From positions 1 through 7,505 of the forward strand of contig WAJY01000233.1 in the NCBI GenBank assembly GCA_015523645.1: 7,505 nucleotides of DNA. Reading direction: 5' to 3'. The notes beneath the pieces were generated by a model. The model searched no databases and had not been told where the DNA came from. It worked only from the letters and a program-made list of their open reading frames with translations. The position numbers were made by a program, and so were the translations under genes. The stretch comes from Geoglobus sp. GTDB lineage: Archaea > Halobacteriota > Archaeoglobi > Archaeoglobales > Archaeoglobaceae. Positions 1 through 5,379 of this stretch are shown piece after piece; positions within the stretch are counted from its first letter, which is position 1; every line of letters starts with the position of its first letter.

Positions 1-2
1 AC

Positions 3-254
3 ATCATCACAACAACTTTCATTTCTGTATTGGCAGAAAGCACATCAAAGATGACGTCTGTGGGAGGTTTTATGTCAATGGGAGCAATAAGTGAGGAGTT
101 TTACAGGGGGATATTCATGCATGCAGCAGTCTTCCAGGGACTTTTTGCAGGGCTTGTGGCTGGGGTCATGGGTGAGGGTGACTTCTCATCTGGAGTCAAG
201 CACTCTTTGATCATGGTCATCTTTGCCTACGTTCTATTCACCCTCTTCATATAA
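3..254 (+). CDS. Type II secretion F / TadC / FlaJ-like membrane protein, C-terminal end (5'-truncated by the window edge)
   Basis: The frame is open from the first complete codon at position 3 to a TAA at 252-254, so this is the 3' end of a longer gene whose start lies outside the window; the TTG at 30 is not a credible start. The visible 83 residues contain a hydrophobic stretch, then a conserved-looking block (SEEFYRGIFMHAAVFQGLFA, then GLVAGVMGEG and a GVKHSLIMV segment) and a final membrane helix ending in LFTLFI. In the T2SSF family (GspF, TadC, archaellum FlaJ) the last domain has this Y-R-G ... Q-G-x-x-x-G-L-x-A-G-x-M-x-E-G ... G-x-K-H pattern followed by a C-terminal helix. These proteins form the inner-membrane platform on which an ATPase assembles type IV pilus or archaellum filaments. 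Whether this one serves a pilus or an archaellum cannot be told. The gene converges on the EamA gene and overlaps its last 21 bp. Confidence 0.78.
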   Translation: MITTTFISVLAESTSKMTSVGGFMSMGAISEEFYRGIFMHAAVFQGLFAGLVAGVMGEGDFSSGVKHSLIMVIFAYVLFTLFI

Positions 255-1034
255 TGCCAGAAATACTGCAGATAAAACCAATATTGCTCCAACCAGCTGT
301 ATGGTTGATAGAGTCTCATTGAATACAGCAAAACCCACAACTCCTGCTGTTACAGGCTCTGCAAGCGCTATTACAGGTCCTTTTTCCATTTTGACTCTTC
401 CCATACCATAGCTGAGCAATGTGAATGGTATTGCCGTTGGAATCAAACCCAAGCCAAGAGTTAATGCTAGATCACCAAACTCAAACCTAAAAAATGGTAA
501 AAGTAGAACAACACCAACAAGGAGATTTGAGAACGTTATTCTCATGGGACTGTAAATCTTCCCGAGCTTGTTCAGCATTATAAACGCACCGGCATAAAAC
601 ACACCTGAAATGAACCCGGAAACTAAACCTAAGCTAATCTCCTTCTCAGGGCTTAAAAGCAGATAAAGCCCGAAAATTCCAAGGATTAATGAGAGAATCG
701 ACATTCTCGACACATTCCCCTCTTTTAACATCGCAAAGATTGTAACATATACCGGAGCCATGTAGAGCAGTAGCGCCGCAGTCGCTGCAGTGAGATACGT
801 GATTGCTGTGATGTAGAAGAATATGGTTCCTGTGCTAAAAACTCCAAGAAAAAATAGCTGTTTGCTGAAAACCGGCTTTTCTTTTTTCACAACCATAAAT
901 ATGCTCAGGAAAACAAGCCCTACGAAAAATCTGAAAAAGGTTGCGGAAAATGGCGAGAGGTTAAGAGACTTGATGAAGTAGGGCAAGGTTCCCATGAGTA
1001 CAGCAGAAAGGAGTATTGCAATCTCACCTCTCAT
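234..1034 (-). CDS. EamA-family (drug/metabolite transporter superfamily) membrane transporter
   Basis: This 266-residue protein is almost entirely hydrophobic and fits ten transmembrane helices made of two EamA repeats, roughly residues 1-130 and 140-266, the usual size for this family. The N-terminal repeat has the typical AxxMG...FxxRF pattern (FFRFFVGLVFL). The second repeat ends with the family's hallmark AEPVTAGVVGFAVFNETL, followed by the last helix (QLVGAILVLSAVFLALY). EamA proteins are cytoplasmic-membrane carriers that export or import small metabolites such as amino acids, nucleosides or amines; the substrate cannot be predicted here. The ATG at 1034 is chosen because a TATA-like box (minus-strand AATAAAAG, about 1057-1064) lies ~27 bp upstream, which suggests a leaderless transcript. 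It diverges from the exported-protein gene at 1128. Its 3' end overlaps the T2SSF-like gene on the opposite strand, so no separate terminator region exists between them. Confidence 0.9.
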   Translation of the reverse strand: MRGEIAILLSAVLMGTLPYFIKSLNLSPFSATFFRFFVGLVFLSIFMVVKKEKPVFSKQLFFLGVFSTGTIFFYITAITYLTAATAALLLYMAPVYVTIFAMLKEGNVSRMSILSLILGIFGLYLLLSPEKEISLGLVSGFISGVFYAGAFIMLNKLGKIYSPMRITFSNLLVGVVLLLPFFRFEFGDLALTLGLGLIPTAIPFTLLSYGMGRVKMEKGPVIALAEPVTAGVVGFAVFNETLSTIQLVGAILVLSAVFLALYEEGE

Positions 1035-1056
1035 CCCGCTGAGAACATCCTTGATA

Positions 1057-1064
1057 CTTTTATT
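1057..1064 (-). promoter_or_regulatory. Probable TATA box of the EamA gene
   Basis: On the minus strand this reads AATAAAAG, centred about 27 bp before the ATG at 1034. That distance is normal for an archaeal TATA element and would start the transcript at or next to the start codon. The call rests on position and AT content only. Confidence 0.45.
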
Positions 1065-1093
1065 GTTTTCTGAATTTTAATTTTAAGCATGGG

Positions 1094-1106
1094 AAAGCTT
1101 TAATTA
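1094..1106 (+). promoter_or_regulatory. Probable BRE/TATA promoter of the exported Cys-rich protein gene
   Basis: The sequence AAAGCTTTAATTA carries a purine-rich BRE-like AAAG followed by a TTTAATTA box centred near 1102, about 26 bp before the ATG at 1128. This places the transcription start at the start codon (leaderless mRNA), a common archaeal arrangement. No Shine-Dalgarno sequence is visible, which agrees. Confidence 0.55.
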
Positions 1107-1127
1107 GTTTGTTCGCTGAAACAATTC

Positions 1128-2363
1128 ATGAGGATTTTGAGTAATTTCCTTCTGGCATTAATAACTGGAATTATATTTTTTGGTGTAAAGGCTTTTGGAG
1201 ATCAGACAACAAGTCTCTGGGGAGCAAGTGGAGTTGGATATGAGAGCAAAAACGGAAGTGGGGCACTGGCATTGATGCCACCAGAGTATAGCAGGATGTG
1301 TGCAGAAAAGCAAGCAGAAGTTATCAAAAGATGTTCAGAATCGGGATACGACTCTTGGATTGTTTTAAGGTCTATAAGCTTTCATGGAAGTTACATTCCA
1401 GCTCATTTAGGAGTTGAAGTTCCGGTTAATATAAGCTACGAGCGATCTGATGTGATCTATGGCTCATACAATTGCTCTCCTGCCGATTACTACGTTGACA
1501 GGCGAGGTGTTATAATGTACAACCCAAATGCATTTTTTATTAGTGGAGATGACACCTATATCACACACCAAGAGAGATCGCGGATGGGGAGTGATTATTT
1601 TTTGAGCTGCAGTTTTACATGCCAAGCCTGGAACTGTGAAGAGATTGACAGAGATCCAAACTGGGTTTGCATTCAAGGATTGTTTGTTGATAGAGATGGA
1701 GATAGGATTGACGACATCACAAACAGAACTCTTGAGGAGATGATAGAAGGCTATGAAGACCTTGCAAGAAATATATGTGAGTCTAGAGGTGAAAACTGTC
1801 TCAGCTCTTGGAAGAATGAGAGAATCGCATACATGAATGACTGGGAAACTCAGGTGGTGATAGAGTGCGTTCAGTGCAGCTGTGTGGAAGATACGATTAG
1901 AGAGAGCATAATTGACTGGCAGTTTCTTGAGAGATACCTTGCCAAATCAAAAGAGGTTGAAAGAATGTCAGATGTTGCAAAGAATGTTAGTGATTTTGCT
2001 GAAAATCGCTACAATCCTGCAGTTGAAAATGGCAAGATTCCTGCTTGGATATCCATTTTCTTTGGAAATGAAAGAATGAACTGGTATGTCGAAAAGGAGA
2101 ACGATGAAACAACAATTCTCGGGTTGATCACCAGAGAGGCTAGGATAGTTGAGGTGGTGGATGGAGGAGTTTCAAGACCGAGTGTTAAGGTATACACATC
2201 CAAAGAAACACTTGATGAAATTTTAAAGTCAAGCGATCCAGGATATGCCTTCAAAAAAGCTTTCGATCATGGAAAAATAAGAATTGAAGGGATTGGGGCA
2301 TTTAACAGCCTCAAATACTTCATCGCCACCCTAATGATTAAAATCATGTCGTTCTTTGACTGA
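1128..2363 (+). CDS. Exported cysteine-rich protein of unknown function with a possible SCP2-like C-terminal segment
   Basis: I do not recognise this 411-residue protein as a named family. Residues 1-24 form a signal peptide or N-terminal anchor (MRILSNFLLALITGIIFFGV core) with a possible cleavage after KAFG, so the rest is probably outside the membrane. Twelve cysteines lie between residues 58 and 252 (58, 69, 116, 161, 165, 170, 181, 217, 224, 247, 250, 252), an even number that suits disulfides or metal binding; CxxxCxxxxC at 161-170 and CxxCxC at 247-252 stand out. An acidic DRDGDRIDD at 188-196 looks like a calcium-binding loop of the DxDxDG type. Residues 253-411 have no cysteine. They end in VYTSKETLDEILKSSDP, then GKIRIEGIGAF and a hydrophobic tail, which loosely resembles the end of SCP2-type lipid-binding domains (inference). 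The gene has its own promoter and is convergent with the SRP RNA. Confidence 0.75.
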   Translation: MRILSNFLLALITGIIFFGVKAFGDQTTSLWGASGVGYESKNGSGALALMPPEYSRMCAEKQAEVIKRCSESGYDSWIVLRSISFHGSYIPAHLGVEVPVNISYERSDVIYGSYNCSPADYYVDRRGVIMYNPNAFFISGDDTYITHQERSRMGSDYFLSCSFTCQAWNCEEIDRDPNWVCIQGLFVDRDGDRIDDITNRTLEEMIEGYEDLARNICESRGENCLSSWKNERIAYMNDWETQVVIECVQCSCVEDTIRESIIDWQFLERYLAKSKEVERMSDVAKNVSDFAENRYNPAVENGKIPAWISIFFGNERMNWYVEKENDETTILGLITREARIVEVVDGGVSRPSVKVYTSKETLDEILKSSDPGYAFKKAFDHGKIRIEGIGAFNSLKYFIATLMIKIMSFFD

Positions 2364-2365
2364 AA

Positions 2366-2680
2366 GGGTGGTGGGCACGCCTCCGGTCGACCCCTACAGC
2401 AGGAGGCTATCTCCCTTAACCCCATCCTCCCCGAACCCCCGACAGCGCTGAACGTCCGGGGTTAGCCTGCTCCCTTCCGGGCCTAAGCCGGTTCCCCCGG
2501 CAAATACGGCGGACATCTCCTCCGAGAAGCCCGACCGTAACCGCCAGCCCGTCGGGACGGGGATTCTACGGGGTTAAAGGCCTTCACCTCCTGCCTTTGG
2601 AGCCTTCCTTCGGCTTCGGCTCCCGCATCACGACGGTTTCGGGTTACAGGGGACGCCGAGCCCCCCAGCCTAGCCCACCA
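2366..2680 (-). ncRNA. Archaeal signal recognition particle RNA (7S RNA)
   Basis: This is a ~315-nt very GC-rich, non-coding block on the minus strand. The two ends pair: minus-strand GGTGGGC (2673-2679) matches GCCCACC (2370-2376), forming helix 1 as in archaeal SRP RNA. Just inside the 5' end is CCTGTAACCC (2640-2650), the conserved UGUAAC element of the Alu domain. The S-domain helix 8 motif GGCCCGGAAGGGAGCAGGC lies at 2465-2483, with its GGAA tetraloop and the conserved AGCAGG asymmetric loop that binds SRP54. Several other hairpins are obvious, for example GAGCCGAAGCCGAAGGAAGGCTC. The RNA scaffolds SRP19 and SRP54 and targets nascent membrane and secretory proteins to the Sec translocon. 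The ends are set by helix 1 and are good to a few bases. The 3' end comes 2-3 bp from the stop codon of the convergent gene. Confidence 0.95.
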
Positions 2681-2697
2681 TAACTAATTGTACCAAT

Positions 2698-2712
2698 TGA
2701 TATAAAATTTTA
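2698..2712 (-). promoter_or_regulatory. TATA promoter of the SRP RNA gene
   Basis: The minus strand reads TAAAATTTTATATCA here. The TTTTATAT box lies about 24 bp upstream of the predicted 5' end of the 7S RNA near 2680, the expected archaeal spacing. It overlaps the stop codon of the winged-helix gene (2710-2712), so SRP RNA transcription starts right behind that gene. Confidence 0.6.
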
Positions 2713-3009
2713 ATCACTCCCCATCTTCTCTCTTATCAGACTCGCCAATACTTTTCCCTCTTCAGTCAGCTCCACAACTTCCCCGCTCTGTTTGATGCAC
2801 TCTCCCTTTTTCAGCACATCCAAATGATACTTCAGAATTTGGGAGGAGATGCCCAATTCCTTTTGAAGTGATGCTAGACTTGCTGTGTTTTTATCAAGAT
2901 GTAGAAGTATCTTTCTTCTTATTGAGTTGGCTATAGCCATCTTAAATCTTTTCCTGTATTCCTCAGCTTTCTCCGTTGACTCAGACGAGACCCACTCCTC
3001 AAATTTCAT
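2710..3009 (-). CDS. Small ArsR-like winged-helix DNA-binding protein
   Basis: This 99-residue protein has an N-terminal helical segment (1-25) followed by a winged helix-turn-helix. Helix 1 is around NSIRRKILLHLD (28-39), helix 2 around SLASLQKELGI (44-54), and the recognition helix is SSQILKYHLDVLKKGE (55-70). A short beta-wing around IKQSGEVVELTEEGK (72-86) follows. This is the layout of the ArsR/MarR-like regulators common in archaea. No metal-binding cysteine pair is present (only C71), so it is unlikely to be a classical metal sensor. ATG at 3009 is taken as the start, but the best TATA-like box (3018-3026) lies only ~13 bp upstream. The ATG at 2940 (residue 24), just before the HTH, is therefore a possible alternative. 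It diverges from the KaiC-like gene, 91 bp away, and may control that gene or itself. Confidence 0.82.
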   Translation of the reverse strand: MKFEEWVSSESTEKAEEYRKRFKMAIANSIRRKILLHLDKNTASLASLQKELGISSQILKYHLDVLKKGECIKQSGEVVELTEEGKVLASLIREKMGSD

Positions 3010-3024
3010 AGCAAAACTTATTTA

Positions 3025-3043
3025 AAGGTTGCATTAAGGTTGC
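3025..3043. repeat. Direct repeat AAGGTTGC x2 with 11-bp period, candidate operator
   Basis: AAGGTTGC occurs at 3025-3032 and again at 3036-3043, so the copies are one helical turn apart and lie on the same DNA face. They sit in the 91-bp gap between the divergent winged-helix and KaiC-like genes and overlap the likely promoter of the former. A role as an operator, perhaps for autoregulation, is an inference. Confidence 0.4.
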
Positions 3044-3066
3044 CCCTAACTACTTCATTTTCTGCA

Positions 3067-3079
3067 AAAATTTTTAATT
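3067..3079 (+). promoter_or_regulatory. Probable TATA promoter of the KaiC-like gene
   Basis: AAAATTTTTAATT is centred about 26 bp before the ATG at 3101, so transcription should start at or beside the start codon. No Shine-Dalgarno sequence precedes the ATG, as expected for a leaderless archaeal mRNA. Confidence 0.5.
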
Positions 3080-3084
3080 CTTAG

Positions 3085-3098
3085 TATATTATAATATA
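3085..3098. repeat. Perfect 14-bp palindrome immediately upstream of the KaiC-like start codon
   Basis: TATATTATAATATA is its own reverse complement and ends 2 bp before the ATG at 3101, on the expected transcription start. It could be a repressor-binding site for a dimer, such as the neighbouring HTH proteins. Because it consists only of A and T, chance is a real alternative. Confidence 0.3.
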
Positions 3099-3100
3099 TC

Positions 3101-3952
3101 ATGGCACAATATTATGAACTGAGGGAGCTTGAGTCAAAGGCAATCAAACTCTTCGGCGTTCCCACAGGAACGAAGCTCGATGACATGTTTTACAGAATAG
3201 ACAAGGAAGGTGATAGCTATGTGAAAAAACCACTTGGCGGTATTCCTCATCTTGCAGTGATAAACATAACAGGAGTGCCGGATACAGGAAAGAGTGTTCT
3301 TGCAGAGCAATTTGCAATTACCCAAGCAAGCCACGGATACAGGGTTCTTTTTGTAACAGTTGAGACACCAGCAAATTTCCTCTATACAGCAATAAAGCAG
3401 AAGGCAAATGCGATGAACGTGGATTTTTCCAAGGTTGAAGAGAACATAGTGGTAATAGATGCTGCAGAGAGCGACGAGCTTAGAGAGAACGTTAAGGCTC
3501 TCCTAGACACAATGGCATACGCGATAAAGGAGAAGAAGTGCACAAACACAATCATAGACAGTGTCACAGGACTTTATGAGCACAAGGAAGTCATGGCAAG
3601 GCAGATTGTCAGGCAGATATTTAACTTCCTCAAAAAATTCAGGCAAACAGGTGTTCTTGTCTCACAAAAAAGATCCACACAGGCAAGCGAGACGGCAGAG
3701 GCTGCTGGTGGTCTTGCAGTTGCACACATTGTTGATGGAACTGTTGTTCTTGATAAAAAGCTTATAGAGTCTAGATGGGATGTGAATCTCTACGGATTGG
3801 GCATAGGAGAGGTTTTGAGGACGATAAGGATTGACGGGTGCAGGTTAACAGCCCACGACTCTAGAACGTGGGTTTTTGAAATAACGGAGAAAGGGCTGAT
3901 TGAAATTATCGAGCCACTTGAAAGCTACATAAAAAAGAAGGCTAGGGGGTGA
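3101..3952 (+). CDS. KaiC-like RecA-superfamily ATPase (resembles the AF_0795 family)
   Basis: This 283-residue protein has a single KaiC/RecA-type ATPase domain. The Walker A motif is GVPDTGKS (58-65) after a beta strand (LAVINIT). FVTVETP (84-90) carries E88 at the place of the KaiC catalytic glutamate. The Walker B strand is TIIDS (150-154). A later LVSQKRST segment (186-193) and an AHIVDGTVVL strand (208-217) match the conserved C-terminal part of the fold. The domain begins unusually late, after ~45 residues of N-terminal extension. Archaeal single-domain KaiC homologues are ATP-binding regulators rather than clock proteins. From memory, this size, the N-terminal extension and the small downstream partner fit the AF_0795 family. 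The gene overlaps the downstream gene's Shine-Dalgarno sequence at its stop codon, so the two are almost certainly co-transcribed and coupled. What they regulate is unknown. Confidence 0.87.
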   Translation: MAQYYELRELESKAIKLFGVPTGTKLDDMFYRIDKEGDSYVKKPLGGIPHLAVINITGVPDTGKSVLAEQFAITQASHGYRVLFVTVETPANFLYTAIKQKANAMNVDFSKVEENIVVIDAAESDELRENVKALLDTMAYAIKEKKCTNTIIDSVTGLYEHKEVMARQIVRQIFNFLKKFRQTGVLVSQKRSTQASETAEAAGGLAVAHIVDGTVVLDKKLIESRWDVNLYGLGIGEVLRTIRIDGCRLTAHDSRTWVFEITEKGLIEIIEPLESYIKKKARG

Positions 3953-3956
3953 TTTT

Positions 3957-4322
3957 ATGGAAATTATTTCAAAACCTAGGGGAGAGGATGTGGACAAGCT
4001 TGCTGAAAAGGTGTTCATGAAAAGCATAGAAATTCTGGGTGGTTTGAAGAGACTGGTTGAATACAGAAACCTCACATGGCTTCCATCACTGGCTGAAGCT
4101 TCTTATGTCGTTGTTTTGAAAAATGAAGCATTAAAGACGTATTCTGAGATTGCCAGAGAGCTTGGGATATCAGAAACCACTGCCAAATCAATAATAGGTG
4201 CGGATGAGAGCAAGGTAATGGAGTATTTGAGGGGAGAAATGGATAAGAAACCCAAAGAACATGTTGCCGGCGGAATTGCAAAGCTTGCATATAAAAAACT
4301 GAGAGAGGCTGGAGAACTGTAA
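3957..4322 (+). CDS. HTH-containing partner of the KaiC-like ATPase ('near-KaiC' type regulatory protein)
   Basis: This 121-residue protein has a helix-turn-helix-like segment at about 58-80 (TYSEIARELGISETTAKSII), of the sigma-factor region 4 / LuxR-like kind, preceded by a helical domain (LAEKVFMKSIEILGGLKRLV). The C-terminal part is helical and charged. The gene starts 4 bp after the KaiC-like stop codon. A strong Shine-Dalgarno GGGGTGAT (3946-3953) includes that stop codon and lies 3 bp before the ATG, which points to translational coupling. A family of small probable regulators is known to occur regularly next to archaeal KaiC-domain proteins, and this protein fits it in size, position and HTH (family assignment from memory). 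I infer that the ATPase senses or gates a signal and that this protein carries it to DNA or RNA polymerase. Direct DNA binding is not shown. Confidence 0.8.
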   Translation: MEIISKPRGEDVDKLAEKVFMKSIEILGGLKRLVEYRNLTWLPSLAEASYVVVLKNEALKTYSEIARELGISETTAKSIIGADESKVMEYLRGEMDKKPKEHVAGGIAKLAYKKLREAGEL

Positions 4323-4345
4323 TTTTAGGGTTTTAATTAATTCAA

Positions 4346-4428
4346 TGCGGGGGGTGGGATTCGAACCCACGAAGGCCTGCGCCACTGGACCCTAAATCCA
4401 GCGCCTTTGACCGCTCGGCAACCCCCGC
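4346..4428 (-). tRNA. tRNA-Leu (anticodon UAG)
   Basis: On the minus strand the gene starts GCGGGGG at 4428 and the matching 3' acceptor strand CCCCCGC is at 4347-4353, followed by discriminator A at 4346. The D-arm is GCCGAGCGGTCAAAGGC. The anticodon stem-loop is CTGGA-TTTAGGG-TCCAG, giving anticodon UAG (reads CUA and probably other CUN leucine codons). A long variable arm of ~14 nt contains a GGC/GCC stem, as expected of the class II tRNA-Leu, and the T-arm is GTGGG-TTCGAAT-CCCAC. There is no intron in the anticodon loop. The 3' CCA is not encoded (the next bases are TTG), so a CCA-adding enzyme must complete it. The acceptor and T stems are nearly all G-C, as in hyperthermophiles. Confidence 0.96.
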
Positions 4429-4447
4429 TCAAGCTTTAAGCTAGGCT

Positions 4448-4627
4448 TTGTTAGGGCTAAAATGGACAGATATTAAGTTTTGTGGTAGAGATGGATTGAG
4501 GTGGGGTTTTAAGTTTCATATTCAACTTCCTGAAAGAAAAGTTGAGCTAGGAGCCAAATGGGGAAAAGATGAAGTAGGACAAGAATTGCCATCCTTGCTC
4601 ATTTTCCAAACCACAACCTATAAATAA
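4448..4627 (+). other. Uncertain small ORF or gene remnant (59 codons, TTG start)
   Basis: Between the tRNA gene and the RHH gene one frame stays open from the stop at 4442-4444 to a TAA at 4625-4627, with no ATG; TTG at 4448 or 4496 would be the only starts. The predicted peptide has a protein-like composition (CGRDGLRWGFKFHIQLPERK, then VELGAKWGKDEV) with charged and aromatic residues and a mix of codons. I see no promoter or Shine-Dalgarno sequence for it, and its end overlaps the RHH gene's TATA box. It may be a remnant of a decayed gene or a chance open frame. I recognise no family. Confidence 0.22.
4616..4626 (+). promoter_or_regulatory. TATA promoter of the RHH transcript
   Basis: ACCTATAAATA is a close match to the archaeal TATA box, centred near 4621. 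Transcription should start around 4645-4650, giving a leader of about 60 nt before the RHH ATG at 4708. That leader contains a small ORF beginning almost at the transcription start (4652). Confidence 0.6.
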
Positions 4628-4651
4628 TTTCCTGATTATTAACTAAATGCA

Positions 4652-4741
4652 ATGTCTGAAATTTTTGAAAAGAAGCTTGGATATTTTGAGAGAGATGGTG
4701 TGTTGAAATGGGAGCAATTGAGAGGCTTAGCGTATCAATAG
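4652..4741 (+). other. Possible leaderless 29-codon upstream ORF overlapping the RHH gene
   Basis: ATG at 4652 lies where transcription from the TATA box at 4616-4626 should begin, so it fits a leaderless start. The frame encodes 29 residues (MSEIFEKKLGYFERDGVLK..., ending AYQ) and stops with TAG at 4739-4741, 34 bp inside the RHH gene and in another frame. The peptide is charged and plausibly folded, but too short to judge. It could be a small protein, or an upstream ORF that tunes RHH translation. Chance cannot be excluded. Confidence 0.3.
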
Positions 4742-5250
4742 ACAAGGATTCAAGAAGGAAGCTGGAGTTGCTAAGAGACAGATCAAATTTTAGCACGAGC
4801 GAGTGCATAAGGCACCTGATCGATCTTGGCTATACACTCTTTCGGGAAAACGAAGTAGATTCCGAGACTCTTAAAGCATGGGTCGATTTGCTTGCTAAAA
4901 AAGAGCATGTAATTCTTGATATAGAATACTTCAAAGTTATATTCTCAGAGGTGGAAAAGATAGAGGATGAGGAATTCTGGGAGAAGATAAGAAAGGTCGC
5001 CATAAGTCATGCCATAGAATTTCGTGTTAGAGGTGTGAGTTCAGTTGAAGAGGTTTTAAACCTGATGGAAAAAACCAACTGCTTTGAGGTTAAGAAGATG
5101 CTAAGCAATACATATTCCCTGATCCCCATAGACTTTTCATCCAAGAAATTTCTTAAAGTAACCCTTGAAGAGATATTCAAAAATCTTGGTTTTCATGTGA
5201 GAATAGAGGAAGGTTATGGAAAGCTCATAGTGATGGATATGAGCGAGTAA
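4708..5250 (+). CDS. Ribbon-helix-helix-like protein with an unrecognised C-terminal domain
   Basis: This 180-residue protein begins with a ribbon-helix-helix pattern: a short strand ERLSVSID (5-12), a first helix KDSRRKLELLRDRS (13-26), a turn FSTS and a second helix ECIRHLIDLGYTLF (32-45). RHH proteins bind DNA as dimers by the N-terminal strand. Residues 46-180 are mixed helical and strand, acidic, end in a strand-rich segment (GFHVRIEEGYGKLIVMDM), and match no domain I can name; they may be a sensing or oligomerisation part. ATG 4708 is the only start: an in-frame stop at 4687-4689 blocks extension, and GGTG at 4697-4700 is a modest Shine-Dalgarno sequence 7 bp upstream. The gene lies 129 bp before the amidase on the same strand. 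Regulation of the amidase or of itself is a reasonable guess, but the amidase has its own ribosome-binding site and AT-rich promoter region. Confidence 0.72.
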   Translation: MGAIERLSVSIDKDSRRKLELLRDRSNFSTSECIRHLIDLGYTLFRENEVDSETLKAWVDLLAKKEHVILDIEYFKVIFSEVEKIEDEEFWEKIRKVAISHAIEFRVRGVSSVEEVLNLMEKTNCFEVKKMLSNTYSLIPIDFSSKKFLKVTLEEIFKNLGFHVRIEEGYGKLIVMDMSE

Positions 5251-5300
5251 TAACTAAGTGTATTCAGTAATAATGCAGTGTAAAAAAAGACAGAATTGAG

Positions 5301-5337
5301 CTTTAATGAATATTTTTAACAATTAATAATAAAAATT
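5301..5337 (+). promoter_or_regulatory. AT-rich promoter region of the amidase gene
   Basis: The gap before the amidase contains several TATA-like stretches, among them CTTTAATGAATATTTTTAAC (5301-5320) and AATAATAAAAATTC (5325-5338). I cannot choose between them. Either gives a short 5' leader ending in the strong Shine-Dalgarno sequence just before the ATG at 5380. Confidence 0.4.
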
Positions 5338-5365
5338 CTTAAGTACATCTTTCCCACCAATATTG

Positions 5366-5374
5366 TGAGGTGAT
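5366..5374 (+). promoter_or_regulatory. Strong Shine-Dalgarno sequence of the amidase
   Basis: TGAGGTGAT is a near-perfect match to the archaeal 16S rRNA 3' end complement (GGAGGTGATC) and lies 5 bp before the ATG at 5380. It is the strongest ribosome-binding site in the window. It fixes the amidase start and suggests efficient translation from a leadered mRNA, unlike the leaderless genes to the left. Confidence 0.75.
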
Positions 5375-5379
5375 AGCAC

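Noticed and set aside
223..411. 62-codon plus-strand frame at the 3' end of the EamA gene
   Set aside because: It is antisense to conserved EamA repeat sequence and its composition is that of a complementary-strand shadow.
2364..2690. GC-rich island that could suggest a foreign insertion or a repeat array
   Set aside because: It is explained fully by the SRP RNA: terminal helix, UGUAAC element and the helix 8 motif are present. GC richness is normal for structural RNA in hyperthermophiles.
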